Assembly (NCBI RefSeq): GCF_011601275.1
Contig: NZ_JAAOLY010000026.1
Coordinates: 1 to 60,952 of the forward strand
Length of the DNA stretch: 60,952 nucleotides
From: Janthinobacterium lividum
GTDB taxonomy: Bacteria; Pseudomonadota; Gammaproteobacteria; Burkholderiales; Burkholderiaceae_D
Direction: 5' to 3'
Numbering within the stretch: position 1 is the first letter of the stretch; the number at the start of each line of letters is the position of its first letter. This document shows, piece by piece, positions 41,966 to 51,290 of this stretch. The notes under the pieces were generated by a model. It was not told the origin of the DNA. It saw nothing but the letters and a program-made list of their open reading frames with translations, and searched no databases. The position numbers and the translations under genes were made by a program.

Positions 41966-42877
41966 ATGACCTTCACGCAACTGGAAATTTTTACCCTGGT
42001 GGCCGAACTGCACGGCTTTTCCGCCGCCGCCGCGCAGCTGGGCATCAGCCAGTCGGCCGTCTCGCACGCCTTGAAGGCGCTGGAAAAGGAGATGGGCGTG
42101 GACCTCATCGTGCGCCACCAGGCCTCGGCCGAGCTGACCGACGTGGGCCGCCAGCTGCTCGTGCGCGCGCGCGAAATCCTCGGCTTATCCGAAGCCATGC
42201 GCCAGGAAGCGGCCGACGTGCTTGGCCAGCGCCAGGGCAGCCTGCGCATCGGCTCGTTTGGACCCACCTCGTCCTTGAATCTGCTGCCCGCCATCACGGC
42301 GCAATTCCGCCTGCGCTATCCGGGCATCGACTTGCGCATCGACGAAGGCGCCGACCATGAGGTGGTGCAGTGGATACGCGAACGCCGGGTCGACGTGGGC
42401 TTCGTCGTGCTGCCCGACGAGCGTTTCGATACGGCGCCGCTGGTGGAAGACCAGATGATGGCGCTGGTGCCGCGCAGCCATGCGCTGGCAAGCGAAAACT
42501 CCATCACCCTGGCGCAGCTGTGCGAGGGGCCGTTCATCATGTCCGAGGCGGGCTGCGCCTGCCTGATCGAGCCGCTGTTCGCCAACGCGGGCTTGCAGCC
42601 GCAGGTGCCCTACCGCATCAGCCAGGTGATCACCATCCTCGACATGGTCAGCCGCGGCGACGGCCTGTCCATCGTCGCCGAACTGGCCCTGCCGCAGCGC
42701 CTGCGCGAGCAGTATCCTGAGCTGGTCGCCCTGCCCTTGAATCCGCCCGTCAGCCGTAAGGTGGGCCTGGCCGTGCGCGACCGGCGCCAGAACACGCCGG
42801 CCACCAACGCTTTTTTCGAGGTGGCGAAACAGATGGCGCCGACCCTGGCGCCACGGCGCGCCTGGAAACTGGCTTAA
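41966..42877 (+). CDS. LysR-family transcriptional regulator
   Basis: A 303-residue LysR regulator. The winged helix is TFTQLEIFTLVAELHGFSAA followed by AAQLGISQSAVSHALKALEK. The effector domain includes LRIGSFGPTSSLNLLPAITA. Divergent from the DMT exporter at 40924-41856, whose expression it probably controls through the palindromes at 41901-41946. Its stop overlaps the convergent chemoreceptor gene by four bases. Confidence 0.95.
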   Translation: MTFTQLEIFTLVAELHGFSAAAAQLGISQSAVSHALKALEKEMGVDLIVRHQASAELTDVGRQLLVRAREILGLSEAMRQEAADVLGQRQGSLRIGSFGPTSSLNLLPAITAQFRLRYPGIDLRIDEGADHEVVQWIRERRVDVGFVVLPDERFDTAPLVEDQMMALVPRSHALASENSITLAQLCEGPFIMSEAGCACLIEPLFANAGLQPQVPYRISQVITILDMVSRGDGLSIVAELALPQRLREQYPELVALPLNPPVSRKVGLAVRDRRQNTPATNAFFEVAKQMAPTLAPRRAWKLA

Positions 42878-44793
42878 AACGTCTCCCACTCCTCGCTGCG
42901 CTCCGCCTTGACGGCAGGCGTCCTTGCCGCACTGCTCGCGAGGCGCGGCGCGGCAGGTGCGCGCACCACCGGTTTGACAGAGGCCGGCGCCTGCCCCTCA
43001 TCGAGCTTGAACACACCCACCACCTGCGCCAGGGTATTGGCCTGGTCTTGCAGGCTTTCGGCAGCGGCCGCCGCCTCTTCCACCAGGGCCGCGTTCTGCT
43101 GCGTCACCTGGTCCATTTGCGCGATGGCCTGGTTCACCTGTTCGATGCCGGAACTTTGCTCGACGCTGGCGGCCGTGATCTCGCCCATGATGTCGGTGAC
43201 GCGGCGCACGCTGTCGACGATTTCCTGCATCGTCGCGCCAGCCTCGTCGACAAGGCGCGCGCCCGAATCGACCTTGCTCACCGAATCGTCGATCAGCAGC
43301 TTGATTTCCTTCGCTGCGCCAGCGGAACGCTGCGCCAGACTACGCACCTCTGTTGCCACCACGGCGAAGCCCCGTCCCTGTTCGCCCGCACGCGCCGCTT
43401 CCACGGCCGCGTTGAGCGCCAGGATATTCGTCTGGAAGGCGATGCCGTCGATGACGCTGATGATGTCGACGATCTTCTTCGACGAATCGTTGATCGACGC
43501 CATGGTATCGACCACCTGCGCCACCACTTGCCCGCCCTTGCTGGCCACGCCGGACGCCGATTGCGCCATCTGGTTGGCCTGGCGCGCATTGTCCGCGTTC
43601 TGTTTCACCGTGCTGGTCAGCTCCTCCATCGAGGCGGCCGTCTCTTCCAGCGAACTGGCTTGCTGTTCCGTGCGCGACGACAGGTCCTGGTTGCCGGCGG
43701 CGATTTCGGACGACGATACTTTCACCGATTCGCTGGCCGTGCGGATTTTCACGAGAACGGCGGCGATCTTGTCGATGAAGCGGTTGAAGGCGCCGGCGAT
43801 CTGCGCCAGTTCATCCACGCCGGAAGCGTCGAGGCGGCGCGTCAGATCGCCCTCGCCCGAAGCGATGTCGTCGAGCGCGTCGCGCACCAGTTCCAGGCGC
43901 TTGAGCATCTTGAACACCAGCAACGACAGCAGCAGCGCGGCCAGCCCCGTCAGCAGCGCGGCCGTGACGGTGGCCGTCGTCAGCATCGTCCGCAAGGCTT
44001 GCATGGCTTCCTGCTGGTCGAGCACCACGGCCAGCAGCCAGTCGGTGCCGGCCACGCGCGTGACGTACAGCATGCCGTCGCGGTCGTTCAGGCGCACGGC
44101 GTCGCTGGTGCGCGTACTTTCCAGGCGGTTGACCTGCGCGGCCGACAGCGCCGCATCGAGTTTCGCCACCGGCTGCAGGCTCAGGTCCTTGTTCGCATGG
44201 GCGATGATGGTGCCGCTCTGGTCGACGAGGAAGGCAAAACTGTGCGGCGTCGGCTTGATCGCCACCACGTTGGCGATCACCGTATCGAGCAGCACATCCG
44301 CGCCCGCCACGCCGACCAATGCCTCTTTCGGCCCGACGGGCGCCGTGAACGACACCACGAGTTTGTGGCTGGCCGCGTCCACGTACGGCGGCGTTAGCAT
44401 CGGCACGCCCGCCTTGACCGTGTCCGTGTACCAGGCGCGCGCCGTGGGATCGAAATCGGCGGGGCGGCCCGGATGGGTAAACACGGAACGCTTGTCCGCG
44501 TAACCGATGAACACTTCCGCAAAATCGCCAGCCTTTTCCGCGATCTGGAAAGCGCGCAGCGGATCGGGCGTCTCGGCCGACATGACGACTGAGGCCATGA
44601 CCTTTTTCTTGCCATCGACCCATTGCGCCAGCACGGCCGACTGGCTTTGCAGCAGCTGCTGCATCTGCTGGTCCGACGACGCCAGCATGCTGCTGCGCGT
44701 GGTGACGTAATTGGCGGCCGACAAGGCCAGCATGGACAGAACGACGATGGCCACGCAAATGAGCACCAGCCGCGTGCGAAGGGAAGACAACAT
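42874..44793 (-). CDS. Methyl-accepting chemotaxis protein with dCache-type sensor
   Basis: Transmembrane chemoreceptor of 639 residues. Helix 1 (VLICVAIVVLSMLALSAANY) and helix 2 near 270-300 flank a periplasmic Cache-type domain (about 35-265, with DPTARAWYTDTVKAGVP and LVVSFTAPVGP), which in this family binds amino or organic acids. HAMP and the signalling domain follow, with the hairpin tip IVDIISVIDGIAFQTNILAL. The C-terminus ends EEWETF, a CheR/CheB-docking pentapeptide. AGGAG seven bases before the ATG at 44793 fixes the start. No other chemotaxis gene is nearby. Confidence 0.95.
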   Translation of the reverse strand: MLSSLRTRLVLICVAIVVLSMLALSAANYVTTRSSMLASSDQQMQQLLQSQSAVLAQWVDGKKKVMASVVMSAETPDPLRAFQIAEKAGDFAEVFIGYADKRSVFTHPGRPADFDPTARAWYTDTVKAGVPMLTPPYVDAASHKLVVSFTAPVGPKEALVGVAGADVLLDTVIANVVAIKPTPHSFAFLVDQSGTIIAHANKDLSLQPVAKLDAALSAAQVNRLESTRTSDAVRLNDRDGMLYVTRVAGTDWLLAVVLDQQEAMQALRTMLTTATVTAALLTGLAALLLSLLVFKMLKRLELVRDALDDIASGEGDLTRRLDASGVDELAQIAGAFNRFIDKIAAVLVKIRTASESVKVSSSEIAAGNQDLSSRTEQQASSLEETAASMEELTSTVKQNADNARQANQMAQSASGVASKGGQVVAQVVDTMASINDSSKKIVDIISVIDGIAFQTNILALNAAVEAARAGEQGRGFAVVATEVRSLAQRSAGAAKEIKLLIDDSVSKVDSGARLVDEAGATMQEIVDSVRRVTDIMGEITAASVEQSSGIEQVNQAIAQMDQVTQQNAALVEEAAAAAESLQDQANTLAQVVGVFKLDEGQAPASVKPVVRAPAAPRLASSAARTPAVKAERSEEWETF

Positions 44794-44881
44794 GATGGAC
44801 TCCTGGTTTTGATTTTGATGGTATGACACAGCGTTGTCGCCCTGCCAGCCGCCTTTGCATTTTTACACAAAAATCGGAACA

Positions 44882-44907
44882 ATATTATTCAATATTCGGA
44901 ATAATAT
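44882..44907. promoter_or_regulatory. AT-rich palindrome between chemoreceptor and DsbA-like genes
   Basis: A perfect inverted repeat, ATATTATTC (44882-44890) and GAATAATAT (44899-44907), with an eight-base spacer. It stands out as AT-rich in a GC-rich region and lies about 89 bases from the chemoreceptor start and 85 from the dsbA-like start. A regulator-binding site is the simplest reading. Confidence 0.55.
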
Positions 44908-44940
44908 ACACTTATTACATCAAAGCAACACCATCATCTG

Positions 44941-44969
44941 TTGACGCTCTACTACGGTTGCCTCATAGT
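44941..44969 (+). promoter_or_regulatory. Candidate sigma-70 promoter for the DsbA-like gene
   Basis: TTGACG at 44941-44946 and CATAGT at 44964-44969 with a 17-base spacer give a good -35 and a fair -10. The ribosome site GAGGAG is at 44981-44986 and the ATG at 44992, so the leader would be about 15 bases. Confidence 0.5.
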
Positions 44970-44991
44970 TAAGTTTTAATGAGGAGCCCAC

Positions 44992-45654
44992 ATGCGTTTG
45001 CACCGTCTCATCCTGGCCTGCGCCAGCTTCATCACCGGAGCCGTCTTTGCCTCGCCGCAAGCACCCGTGCAGGGCGCCGACTACCTGGTGCTGGCCACGC
45101 CGCAGCCCGTGCAAACGGCGCCGGGCAAGGTGGAAGTGATCGAGTTTTTCATGTATCACTGCCCCGCCTGCAACGCGCTGGAACCGAGCCTGGCGCGCTG
45201 GGTCAAGGACAATGCCGCCACGGTGTCATTCCGCCGCATCCATTTGCCGCGTCTGCCGGAAAATGATCCGGAAGCGCATCTCTTCCTGACTCTGGAAGCG
45301 CTGAAGAAAGAAGAGTCTCTGCATGCGCAAGTCATGCATACCTGGCATGTAGAACGCAAGCGCCTGGCCAGCGACAGCGATAACCTCGATTGGGCGCTGA
45401 AAAATGGCCTGGACAAGGCTGCCTTCGAAAGCGCCTACCAGTCGTTTGGCGTGCAGACCAAGCTGAAAAACCTGCCGCGCCTGGCCGCCAGCTACCAGGT
45501 GGACAGCACGCCCACCCTGATCGTGGGCGGGCGCTATTTAACCAATCCGTCGATGGTCGCCGGCGCCAACCCGGCCTTGCCGCGCCAGGGCGTGGAGCAA
45601 GCGACCCTGCAAGTGGTGCAGGCGCTGGTGGCCAAGGCGAAGCTGGCGAAGTAA
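44992..45654 (+). CDS. dsbA: DsbA-like thiol:disulfide interchange protein
   Basis: Periplasmic thioredoxin-fold oxidoreductase of 220 residues with an N-terminal signal peptide (LILACASFITGAVFASP). The active site is CPAC (residues 57-60) in FFMYHCPACNALEPSL, rather than the CPHC of canonical DsbA. The cis-Pro loop is STPTLIVGGRYLT. The His-to-Ala change would be expected to make the disulfide less oxidising. It stands alone and meets the convergent recD gene one base after its stop. Confidence 0.88.
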   Translation: MRLHRLILACASFITGAVFASPQAPVQGADYLVLATPQPVQTAPGKVEVIEFFMYHCPACNALEPSLARWVKDNAATVSFRRIHLPRLPENDPEAHLFLTLEALKKEESLHAQVMHTWHVERKRLASDSDNLDWALKNGLDKAAFESAYQSFGVQTKLKNLPRLAASYQVDSTPTLIVGGRYLTNPSMVAGANPALPRQGVEQATLQVVQALVAKAKLAK

Positions 45655-45655
45655 A

Positions 45656-47629
45656 TCAGCCGATCAAGCCGCGCAACCCGCTGGCCCGCTGCGTGCGGCG
45701 CAAGATCGCGTCGTACAGCACGGCTTGCGTAGGCGAGACGAGGGTAAAGAAGTCGCGCGCGCGAGTGATGCCCGTGTAGACCAGTTCGCGCGCCAGCATG
45801 GCACCGCCCTCCTGCGGCAGCACCAGCACCGTGTGGCGAAATTCCGAACCCTGCGATTTATGCACGGTCATGGCGAACGCCGTTTCCACGTGGCGCAAGC
45901 GCGTGGCCAGCACGCTGCGCACGTTCTCGCCTTCCAGGAAGTACACGCGCAGGGATCCCGGCCGCGCAGGGTCGCGCAAGGTCAGTCCGATGTCGCCATT
46001 GAACACGCCAGTGCCGTAATCGTTGCGCGTGACCATCACGGGACGGCCCACATACCATTCGCCGCGGCGTATCAGGCCTTCCTTTTCCAGCCGCAGCTCG
46101 ATGGCCGTGTTCAAGCCCGCCACGCCCCACTCGCCTTCGCGCACGGCGCACAGGATGCGGAACGATTCAAAACTGTGCAGCACGGCGCGCACCCAGTCGT
46201 CATGCTGCGCGTACGCGGCCTCGCCGGCATTCACCAGCGCCAGGTAGGGCTGGTAGCCGCCCGGCGCATCCGCGCGGCCGCGCAAGGCCAGGCGCAGCAC
46301 CTCGTCCGGCTGCGCGCTCACGCTCCACGCCAGCTGACCGCCGCTGTCGCCGGTAAAACACGCTTTGGCAAGATCGGGCCTGCCGCCATTCACGGCCAAG
46401 GCCAGTTCGCCGATCGGACCGCTGAAACGATGGCTGTGGCGCAGCATCACCGTCTGCTGCGCCAGCGCGCCTGCCGCCCCCGCAAAGGCGGACGGAATGG
46501 CTACGCCGCTGGCCGCCTGCGCATACGCGATGGTGGCGGGAGTGTAGCCGCCCGCCTGCGCGTCGTGGCACAAGTCGCCCAGCACGGCGCCCGCCTCCAC
46601 GGACGCCAATTGGTCCTTGTCGCCAAGCAGGATCAATATCGCCTTGGGCGGCAAGGCGTCGAGCACGGACGCCATCATTTCCAGGTGCACCATCGACGCT
46701 TCATCGACGATCAGCACGTCGACGTCGAGCGGGTTGCCCGCGTGGTGGGCAAAAGCGCGCGTATCGGGCCGCGCGCCCAGCAAGCTATGCAGGGTGCGCG
46801 CCGCACCCATGCGCCGTGCCAGTTCCAGCAGGGGCAGCGCACCGCCCGCCTTGGCCGCCAAGCCTTCCAGGGCCTTGTCGATCGACTGCTTCAGCCGCGC
46901 GGCCGCCTTGCCCGTGGGCGCGGCCAGCGCGATGCGCAGTTGCTCCGGCTGCGGCGAGACGGCAAACAGCAAGGTGAGCAAACTGGCCACCGTGTAGGTC
47001 TTGCCCGTCCCCGGGCCGCCCGTGATGATGGCCACCTTGCCGCGCAGGGCGATGGCGCACGCCACCTTTTGCCAGTCCGGGCCACCGTCCTGCGTCGGCT
47101 GGTCGAACAGGATGTCAAGCCATTGCCGCACCTGCGCCAGCGGCGGATTCGTTAAATCCTGCGCGCGCGCGGCGATTTTCCCGCCCACCAGCGTTTCATC
47201 GCGCCAGTAGCGGCGCAGGTACAGGCGGTCGCCATCGAGCACCAGCGGCTGGCGCACATCGGCCTCGCCCACCTGCCACACTTGCGGCGCGCCGGCCAGC
47301 AGCGCGCGCCAGCCCTCGACGCTATCCGGCAACGGACCGGAAACGGCCAGCACGCCATGCCACAGCTCATCGCTCCAGCCCAGCAGCTGCGACGGTTCGC
47401 TGGCCAGCTCAAACAGCATCAGGCAGCTGTGCCCCCGCCCTTCCAGCTCGGACAGCGCCACGCACGCCACGGCCACGGCGGGCGCATTCGGCGTCTGTTC
47501 GTCCAGGCTGGCGATAAAGCGGGCAAAGGCGGCGCTCAGGCGGCGCAGATGCCCGCCCTCTGCAACGCCGTCGATATGGCTGAACAAGGCATCCATCTGC
47601 AGGGTGTCCAACTGCACGTTATGCTGCAT
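45656..47629 (-). CDS. recD: RecD, exodeoxyribonuclease V alpha subunit
   Basis: 5'-3' helicase subunit of the RecBCD recombination and repair machine; 657 residues. Walker A GGPGTGKT lies at 204-211. Helicase motifs follow as VDVLIVDEASMVHLEMM and LILLGDKDQLASVEAGAVLG, and the final AFAMTVHKSQGSEFRHTVLV with YTGITRARDFFTLV. It starts 11 bases inside the end of recB. Confidence 0.97.
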   Translation of the reverse strand: MQHNVQLDTLQMDALFSHIDGVAEGGHLRRLSAAFARFIASLDEQTPNAPAVAVACVALSELEGRGHSCLMLFELASEPSQLLGWSDELWHGVLAVSGPLPDSVEGWRALLAGAPQVWQVGEADVRQPLVLDGDRLYLRRYWRDETLVGGKIAARAQDLTNPPLAQVRQWLDILFDQPTQDGGPDWQKVACAIALRGKVAIITGGPGTGKTYTVASLLTLLFAVSPQPEQLRIALAAPTGKAAARLKQSIDKALEGLAAKAGGALPLLELARRMGAARTLHSLLGARPDTRAFAHHAGNPLDVDVLIVDEASMVHLEMMASVLDALPPKAILILLGDKDQLASVEAGAVLGDLCHDAQAGGYTPATIAYAQAASGVAIPSAFAGAAGALAQQTVMLRHSHRFSGPIGELALAVNGGRPDLAKACFTGDSGGQLAWSVSAQPDEVLRLALRGRADAPGGYQPYLALVNAGEAAYAQHDDWVRAVLHSFESFRILCAVREGEWGVAGLNTAIELRLEKEGLIRRGEWYVGRPVMVTRNDYGTGVFNGDIGLTLRDPARPGSLRVYFLEGENVRSVLATRLRHVETAFAMTVHKSQGSEFRHTVLVLPQEGGAMLARELVYTGITRARDFFTLVSPTQAVLYDAILRRTQRASGLRGLIG

Positions 47630-50600
47630 GGTGTTCCGTTTCTTCTAACAGTTGATCGAGGCCGTCCAGCAATTCCAGTTGCGGCGCCAGCCAGTAGCAG
47701 CCATGCGTGTCCGCATTCGCTATGCCGCGCAGGAACAGGAAAATGGCGCCGCCCAGGTGTTCGGCCGGGTCATACGCGTCACCCATGCGGCTTTTCAGCA
47801 GCCGGTGCAGGGCCAGCATGTAGATGGCGCCCTGGATATCGTAGCGGTGCTGCGCCATGCCGGCCGCCAGCGCCTGCGTGTGGTAGGCCGCGTCGTTGGC
47901 ACCCAGCGCATTCGACTTGTAGTCGAGCACCCAGTAGCGGCCATCCCGTTCGATGACCAGGTCGGCAAAGCCTTTCAGCATGCCGTGCAGCTGGCGCCGC
48001 GGCAGCACTGGACGGGGTGCGCCGTCGAGCAGCAAGCGCGTGCACAGCTGGTCGAGCGCCGCCGTGGACAAATGCTCGCTGGGGAACCAGAACTCCATTT
48101 CGGACAGGGTGCTGTCCAGCTGCGACAGCGAGGCATCGAGCAGTGGCAGCGGCGTGATGGCGATTTCCCTGAGCCAGGCGATGGCGTCTTCCTGGCGATG
48201 GCCCCAGCCGGCCCGCTCGCAGCGCGCGGCCAGGCGGGTGTCGAAGTTGTCATCGTGGACGCTGTCAAAACCTTCGCCGCCCATCCACTCGAGCTGCTCG
48301 TGCAGGAAATTGCCGGGCACGGAACCGCGCGGGAAGCGGTGCCATGGCGCGTCGCCCATGTGCATCGGCGTGGCCACGGCCACCGCCGTGCCGTCTTCCA
48401 GCAAGGTTTCTTCCAACGCCCGCTGCGGCACGTGCGCGGCCGCCACGGCGCCGATCTGGCGCGTCAGCGACGTGAAGCTGCCCACCGACCAGTCGCGCTC
48501 GAATTCGCCCGCGAACACGGGTGCGGGGCGCAACTCGGGCCGCCGCTCCACCCGGTCCAGCACCGTGCAGGCGTCGGGCTGCCCCAAGGTGCTGACATAG
48601 ATGGCGTCGCAATCGCCCGCCACCTGCTGCCAGCGCAGCAGCAACTGCTCGAACGGCAGCTTGTCGCCGCCCGTCAGCAGGTAGCCGAGCGCCGATTCGT
48701 GCAGGGTGTTCTCGCCCGCCTTGCGCGCCGCCTGGGCGGCCACGCCCAGCCACAAAAAGTGGCGCGCCCGCGTCAGGGCCACGTACAGCAGGCGCAAGTC
48801 TTCCTCGATGCGCGCCTCTTCCACCGCCGCCATCGCCTCGTCGGACAAGGACAGGTCGAGGCGGCGCTCGCCATCGTCGGCCGCATACTCGAAGAAGCTG
48901 CGGTTGCGTTTATCGACCTTGCGCGCCGTGACGGCAAACGGCAAATAGACGAGCGGGTATTCGAGTCCTTTGGACTTGTGCACGGTGATGACCTTCACCA
49001 GCTCCGCATCGCTTTCCAGGCGCAGCACGCGCTCGTCGCCGTTTTCGCCTTCGCCTGCGATCTGCTCGGCCAGCCAGCGTATCAGCGCCTGCTCGCCATC
49101 GAGCTGGCGGCTGGCCGATTGCAGCAGCTCGGCCAGGTGCAGCAGATTCGTCAAACGCCGCTCGCCGCCCGTCTGCTGCAGCAGCATGGCGGGCAGCTGC
49201 AATTCGTGGATGAAACGGCGCAGCATGGCCAGCACGCCCTGGCGCTGCCAGATCAGGTGCAGGGCCTTCAGTTGCTCGACCCGGCGCTCCCATTCCAGTT
49301 CATCGCTCGACAGGCGCGCCAGTTCGCCCAGCGACAGGCCGATGGTGCGCGTGGCAAAGGCGGCGCGCGCCAGCCCCCCGTCGAGGGGATTGGCCAGCGC
49401 CGCCAGCCAGCGCAGCACGTCTTGCGCTTCCTCGCTGTCGATGACGGAATCCTTGTCGGACAGGTAGACGCTGGCGACCCGGCGGCGCGCCAGCGCGCGG
49501 CGGACGGCCGCCGCCTCCTTGCGGTCGCGCACGAGGATGGCGATATCGGCCGGTTGCAAGCGCGCAAACCCGTCGGGACCGGTAAAACCCGCCTGCGGGT
49601 CGCCCAGCATGGCGACGATATGTTCGGCGCAATGCTGCGCGAAATACTCGCGGTAGCTGTCGCCGCGCAGCCCTTCATCGCTGGCGCAGGCGGCCAGCAG
49701 GGCCGGCAACGGGCCGCCGGCGTTCACCAGGTACTCGGCGCGGCCCTTGGCGTCGACGGCCTCGAACGGCAGCGGATTCTCGCCCCCTTTACGGTAGCGG
49801 AAAGCACCGGCCGGCACCTCGTCGCGCTCCGCGTGCAGGAACAGCTGGTTGACGGCCGCCACCAGCGGGGCCGTCGAACGGTAGTTGGTGCCCAGCTGAT
49901 AGTGGCGTCCCGTTGTCGCACGACGCGCTGCCAGGTAGCTCTGGATGTCGGCGCCGCGAAAGCCGTAGATCGACTGTTTCGGGTCGCCGATCAGGAACAG
50001 GCCCAGCGCCGGATCGTTGTCGGCAATCCGGTACAGCAGGTTGAAAATCTGGTACTGGGCGGGCGCCGTATCCTGGAATTCATCGACCATGGCCAGCGGA
50101 TACTGGTCGATGATGCGCTGTCGCAGGGCCGCTCCATTTTCGCCGGCCAGCGCGTCGTGCAGGCGCTGCAGCATGTCGGCAAAGCCGAACTGGCGCGACT
50201 GGCGCTTCAACTGGTCCATGCGCCGGGCGATGGCCGCCGCCGCATGCAGGTGCAGCTTGTGCGCCAGCGGCGTGATACCCGCCAGGGCGATTCCCAGCGC
50301 CTCCGTATGCTCGAAGCACTCGGGCACCTGCGCCGTGAAACTCTTGGCAAACGCATCCTCGATGCCGAACGGCGTCAAGCGCTCCCACGCCTTGGCCGTG
50401 ATGGCGGGCAGCAGCAACAGCGGATCTTGCGCCCATTTACGCAAGCCGTCGAACCACTTCGCCAGGTTCTCCGGCTTCATCTTGACGCCATTAAAACACT
50501 TGGGATTGGCGGCGCGGTGGTCGTTGATCCACATGGCCATCTGGTCGACACGCTCGACCCAGCCCGCCTTCAGGGTGGCCAGCTGCGCGGCCAGGGCCCG

Positions 50601-51290
50601 CTGTTCGCGGGAGATCAGCGTGGACAACGGCTCCTCGTCCGCCATGCCCATGATGTCCGCGCGGCGCGCCAGCTCGCGCGCGCCTTTCTTCAGCGCGCCG
50701 ACGTCGGGCCAGCAGGCCAGCAGCACGTCAAGCGCCTGCGGCGGCAAGGGATAGACTTGCTGGCGCCAGTAATCGTGGGCCGCATCCTCGAACAAGGCTT
50801 GCTCGTCGCTGACCAGTTCCTCGTCGAACAGGCTGCCGCTGTCGAACGCATGCTCGCGCAACATGCGCTGGCACCAGGCGTCGATGGTGAAAATGGCCGC
50901 TTCATCCATCGTCTCGGCGGCCAGCATCAGCCGGTGCGCGGCTTTTTGCCGCTCGCTCTCGTCAGGATAGGATTCGAGCAAGGCGTCGAGGAATGGATCG
51001 CTGCCGCCGGATTCGTGACGGAACTCATTGCGAAAATAAGCGGCCGCCTCGATCAGGCGCTCGCGCACGCGGTTCGACAATTCGCGCGTGGCGGCGCGGG
51101 TAAATGTCATCACGAGGATGTCGGCCGGCAGCAGCGAACGCGTAAAGCGGCTGTCGTCGTCGCCATGCCCCAGCACGAGCCGCACGTACAGCGCGGCGAT
51201 GGTCCAGGTTTTACCCGTACCGGCCGACGCTTCGATCAGGCGCGAGCCATGCAGCGGGAACGCCAGGGGGTTGAGCAAATGGCTCGTCAT
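47619..51290 (-). CDS. recB: RecB, exodeoxyribonuclease V beta subunit
   Basis: 3'-5' helicase and nuclease subunit; 1223 residues. UvrD-like motifs: ASAGTGKT (21-28), LAMVDEFQDTAPAQYQIFNL, LFLIGDPKQSIYGFRGADI and LRLLYVALTRARHFLWLG. The C-terminal nuclease domain has the catalytic DYKSN (GRYWVLDYKSNALG). Its start overlaps the recC stop by four bases. No ptrA lies between recC and recB, unlike E. coli. Confidence 0.97.
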   Translation of the reverse strand: MTSHLLNPLAFPLHGSRLIEASAGTGKTWTIAALYVRLVLGHGDDDSRFTRSLLPADILVMTFTRAATRELSNRVRERLIEAAAYFRNEFRHESGGSDPFLDALLESYPDESERQKAAHRLMLAAETMDEAAIFTIDAWCQRMLREHAFDSGSLFDEELVSDEQALFEDAAHDYWRQQVYPLPPQALDVLLACWPDVGALKKGARELARRADIMGMADEEPLSTLISREQRALAAQLATLKAGWVERVDQMAMWINDHRAANPKCFNGVKMKPENLAKWFDGLRKWAQDPLLLLPAITAKAWERLTPFGIEDAFAKSFTAQVPECFEHTEALGIALAGITPLAHKLHLHAAAAIARRMDQLKRQSRQFGFADMLQRLHDALAGENGAALRQRIIDQYPLAMVDEFQDTAPAQYQIFNLLYRIADNDPALGLFLIGDPKQSIYGFRGADIQSYLAARRATTGRHYQLGTNYRSTAPLVAAVNQLFLHAERDEVPAGAFRYRKGGENPLPFEAVDAKGRAEYLVNAGGPLPALLAACASDEGLRGDSYREYFAQHCAEHIVAMLGDPQAGFTGPDGFARLQPADIAILVRDRKEAAAVRRALARRRVASVYLSDKDSVIDSEEAQDVLRWLAALANPLDGGLARAAFATRTIGLSLGELARLSSDELEWERRVEQLKALHLIWQRQGVLAMLRRFIHELQLPAMLLQQTGGERRLTNLLHLAELLQSASRQLDGEQALIRWLAEQIAGEGENGDERVLRLESDAELVKVITVHKSKGLEYPLVYLPFAVTARKVDKRNRSFFEYAADDGERRLDLSLSDEAMAAVEEARIEEDLRLLYVALTRARHFLWLGVAAQAARKAGENTLHESALGYLLTGGDKLPFEQLLLRWQQVAGDCDAIYVSTLGQPDACTVLDRVERRPELRPAPVFAGEFERDWSVGSFTSLTRQIGAVAAAHVPQRALEETLLEDGTAVAVATPMHMGDAPWHRFPRGSVPGNFLHEQLEWMGGEGFDSVHDDNFDTRLAARCERAGWGHRQEDAIAWLREIAITPLPLLDASLSQLDSTLSEMEFWFPSEHLSTAALDQLCTRLLLDGAPRPVLPRRQLHGMLKGFADLVIERDGRYWVLDYKSNALGANDAAYHTQALAAGMAQHRYDIQGAIYMLALHRLLKSRMGDAYDPAEHLGGAIFLFLRGIANADTHGCYWLAPQLELLDGLDQLLEETEHHAA

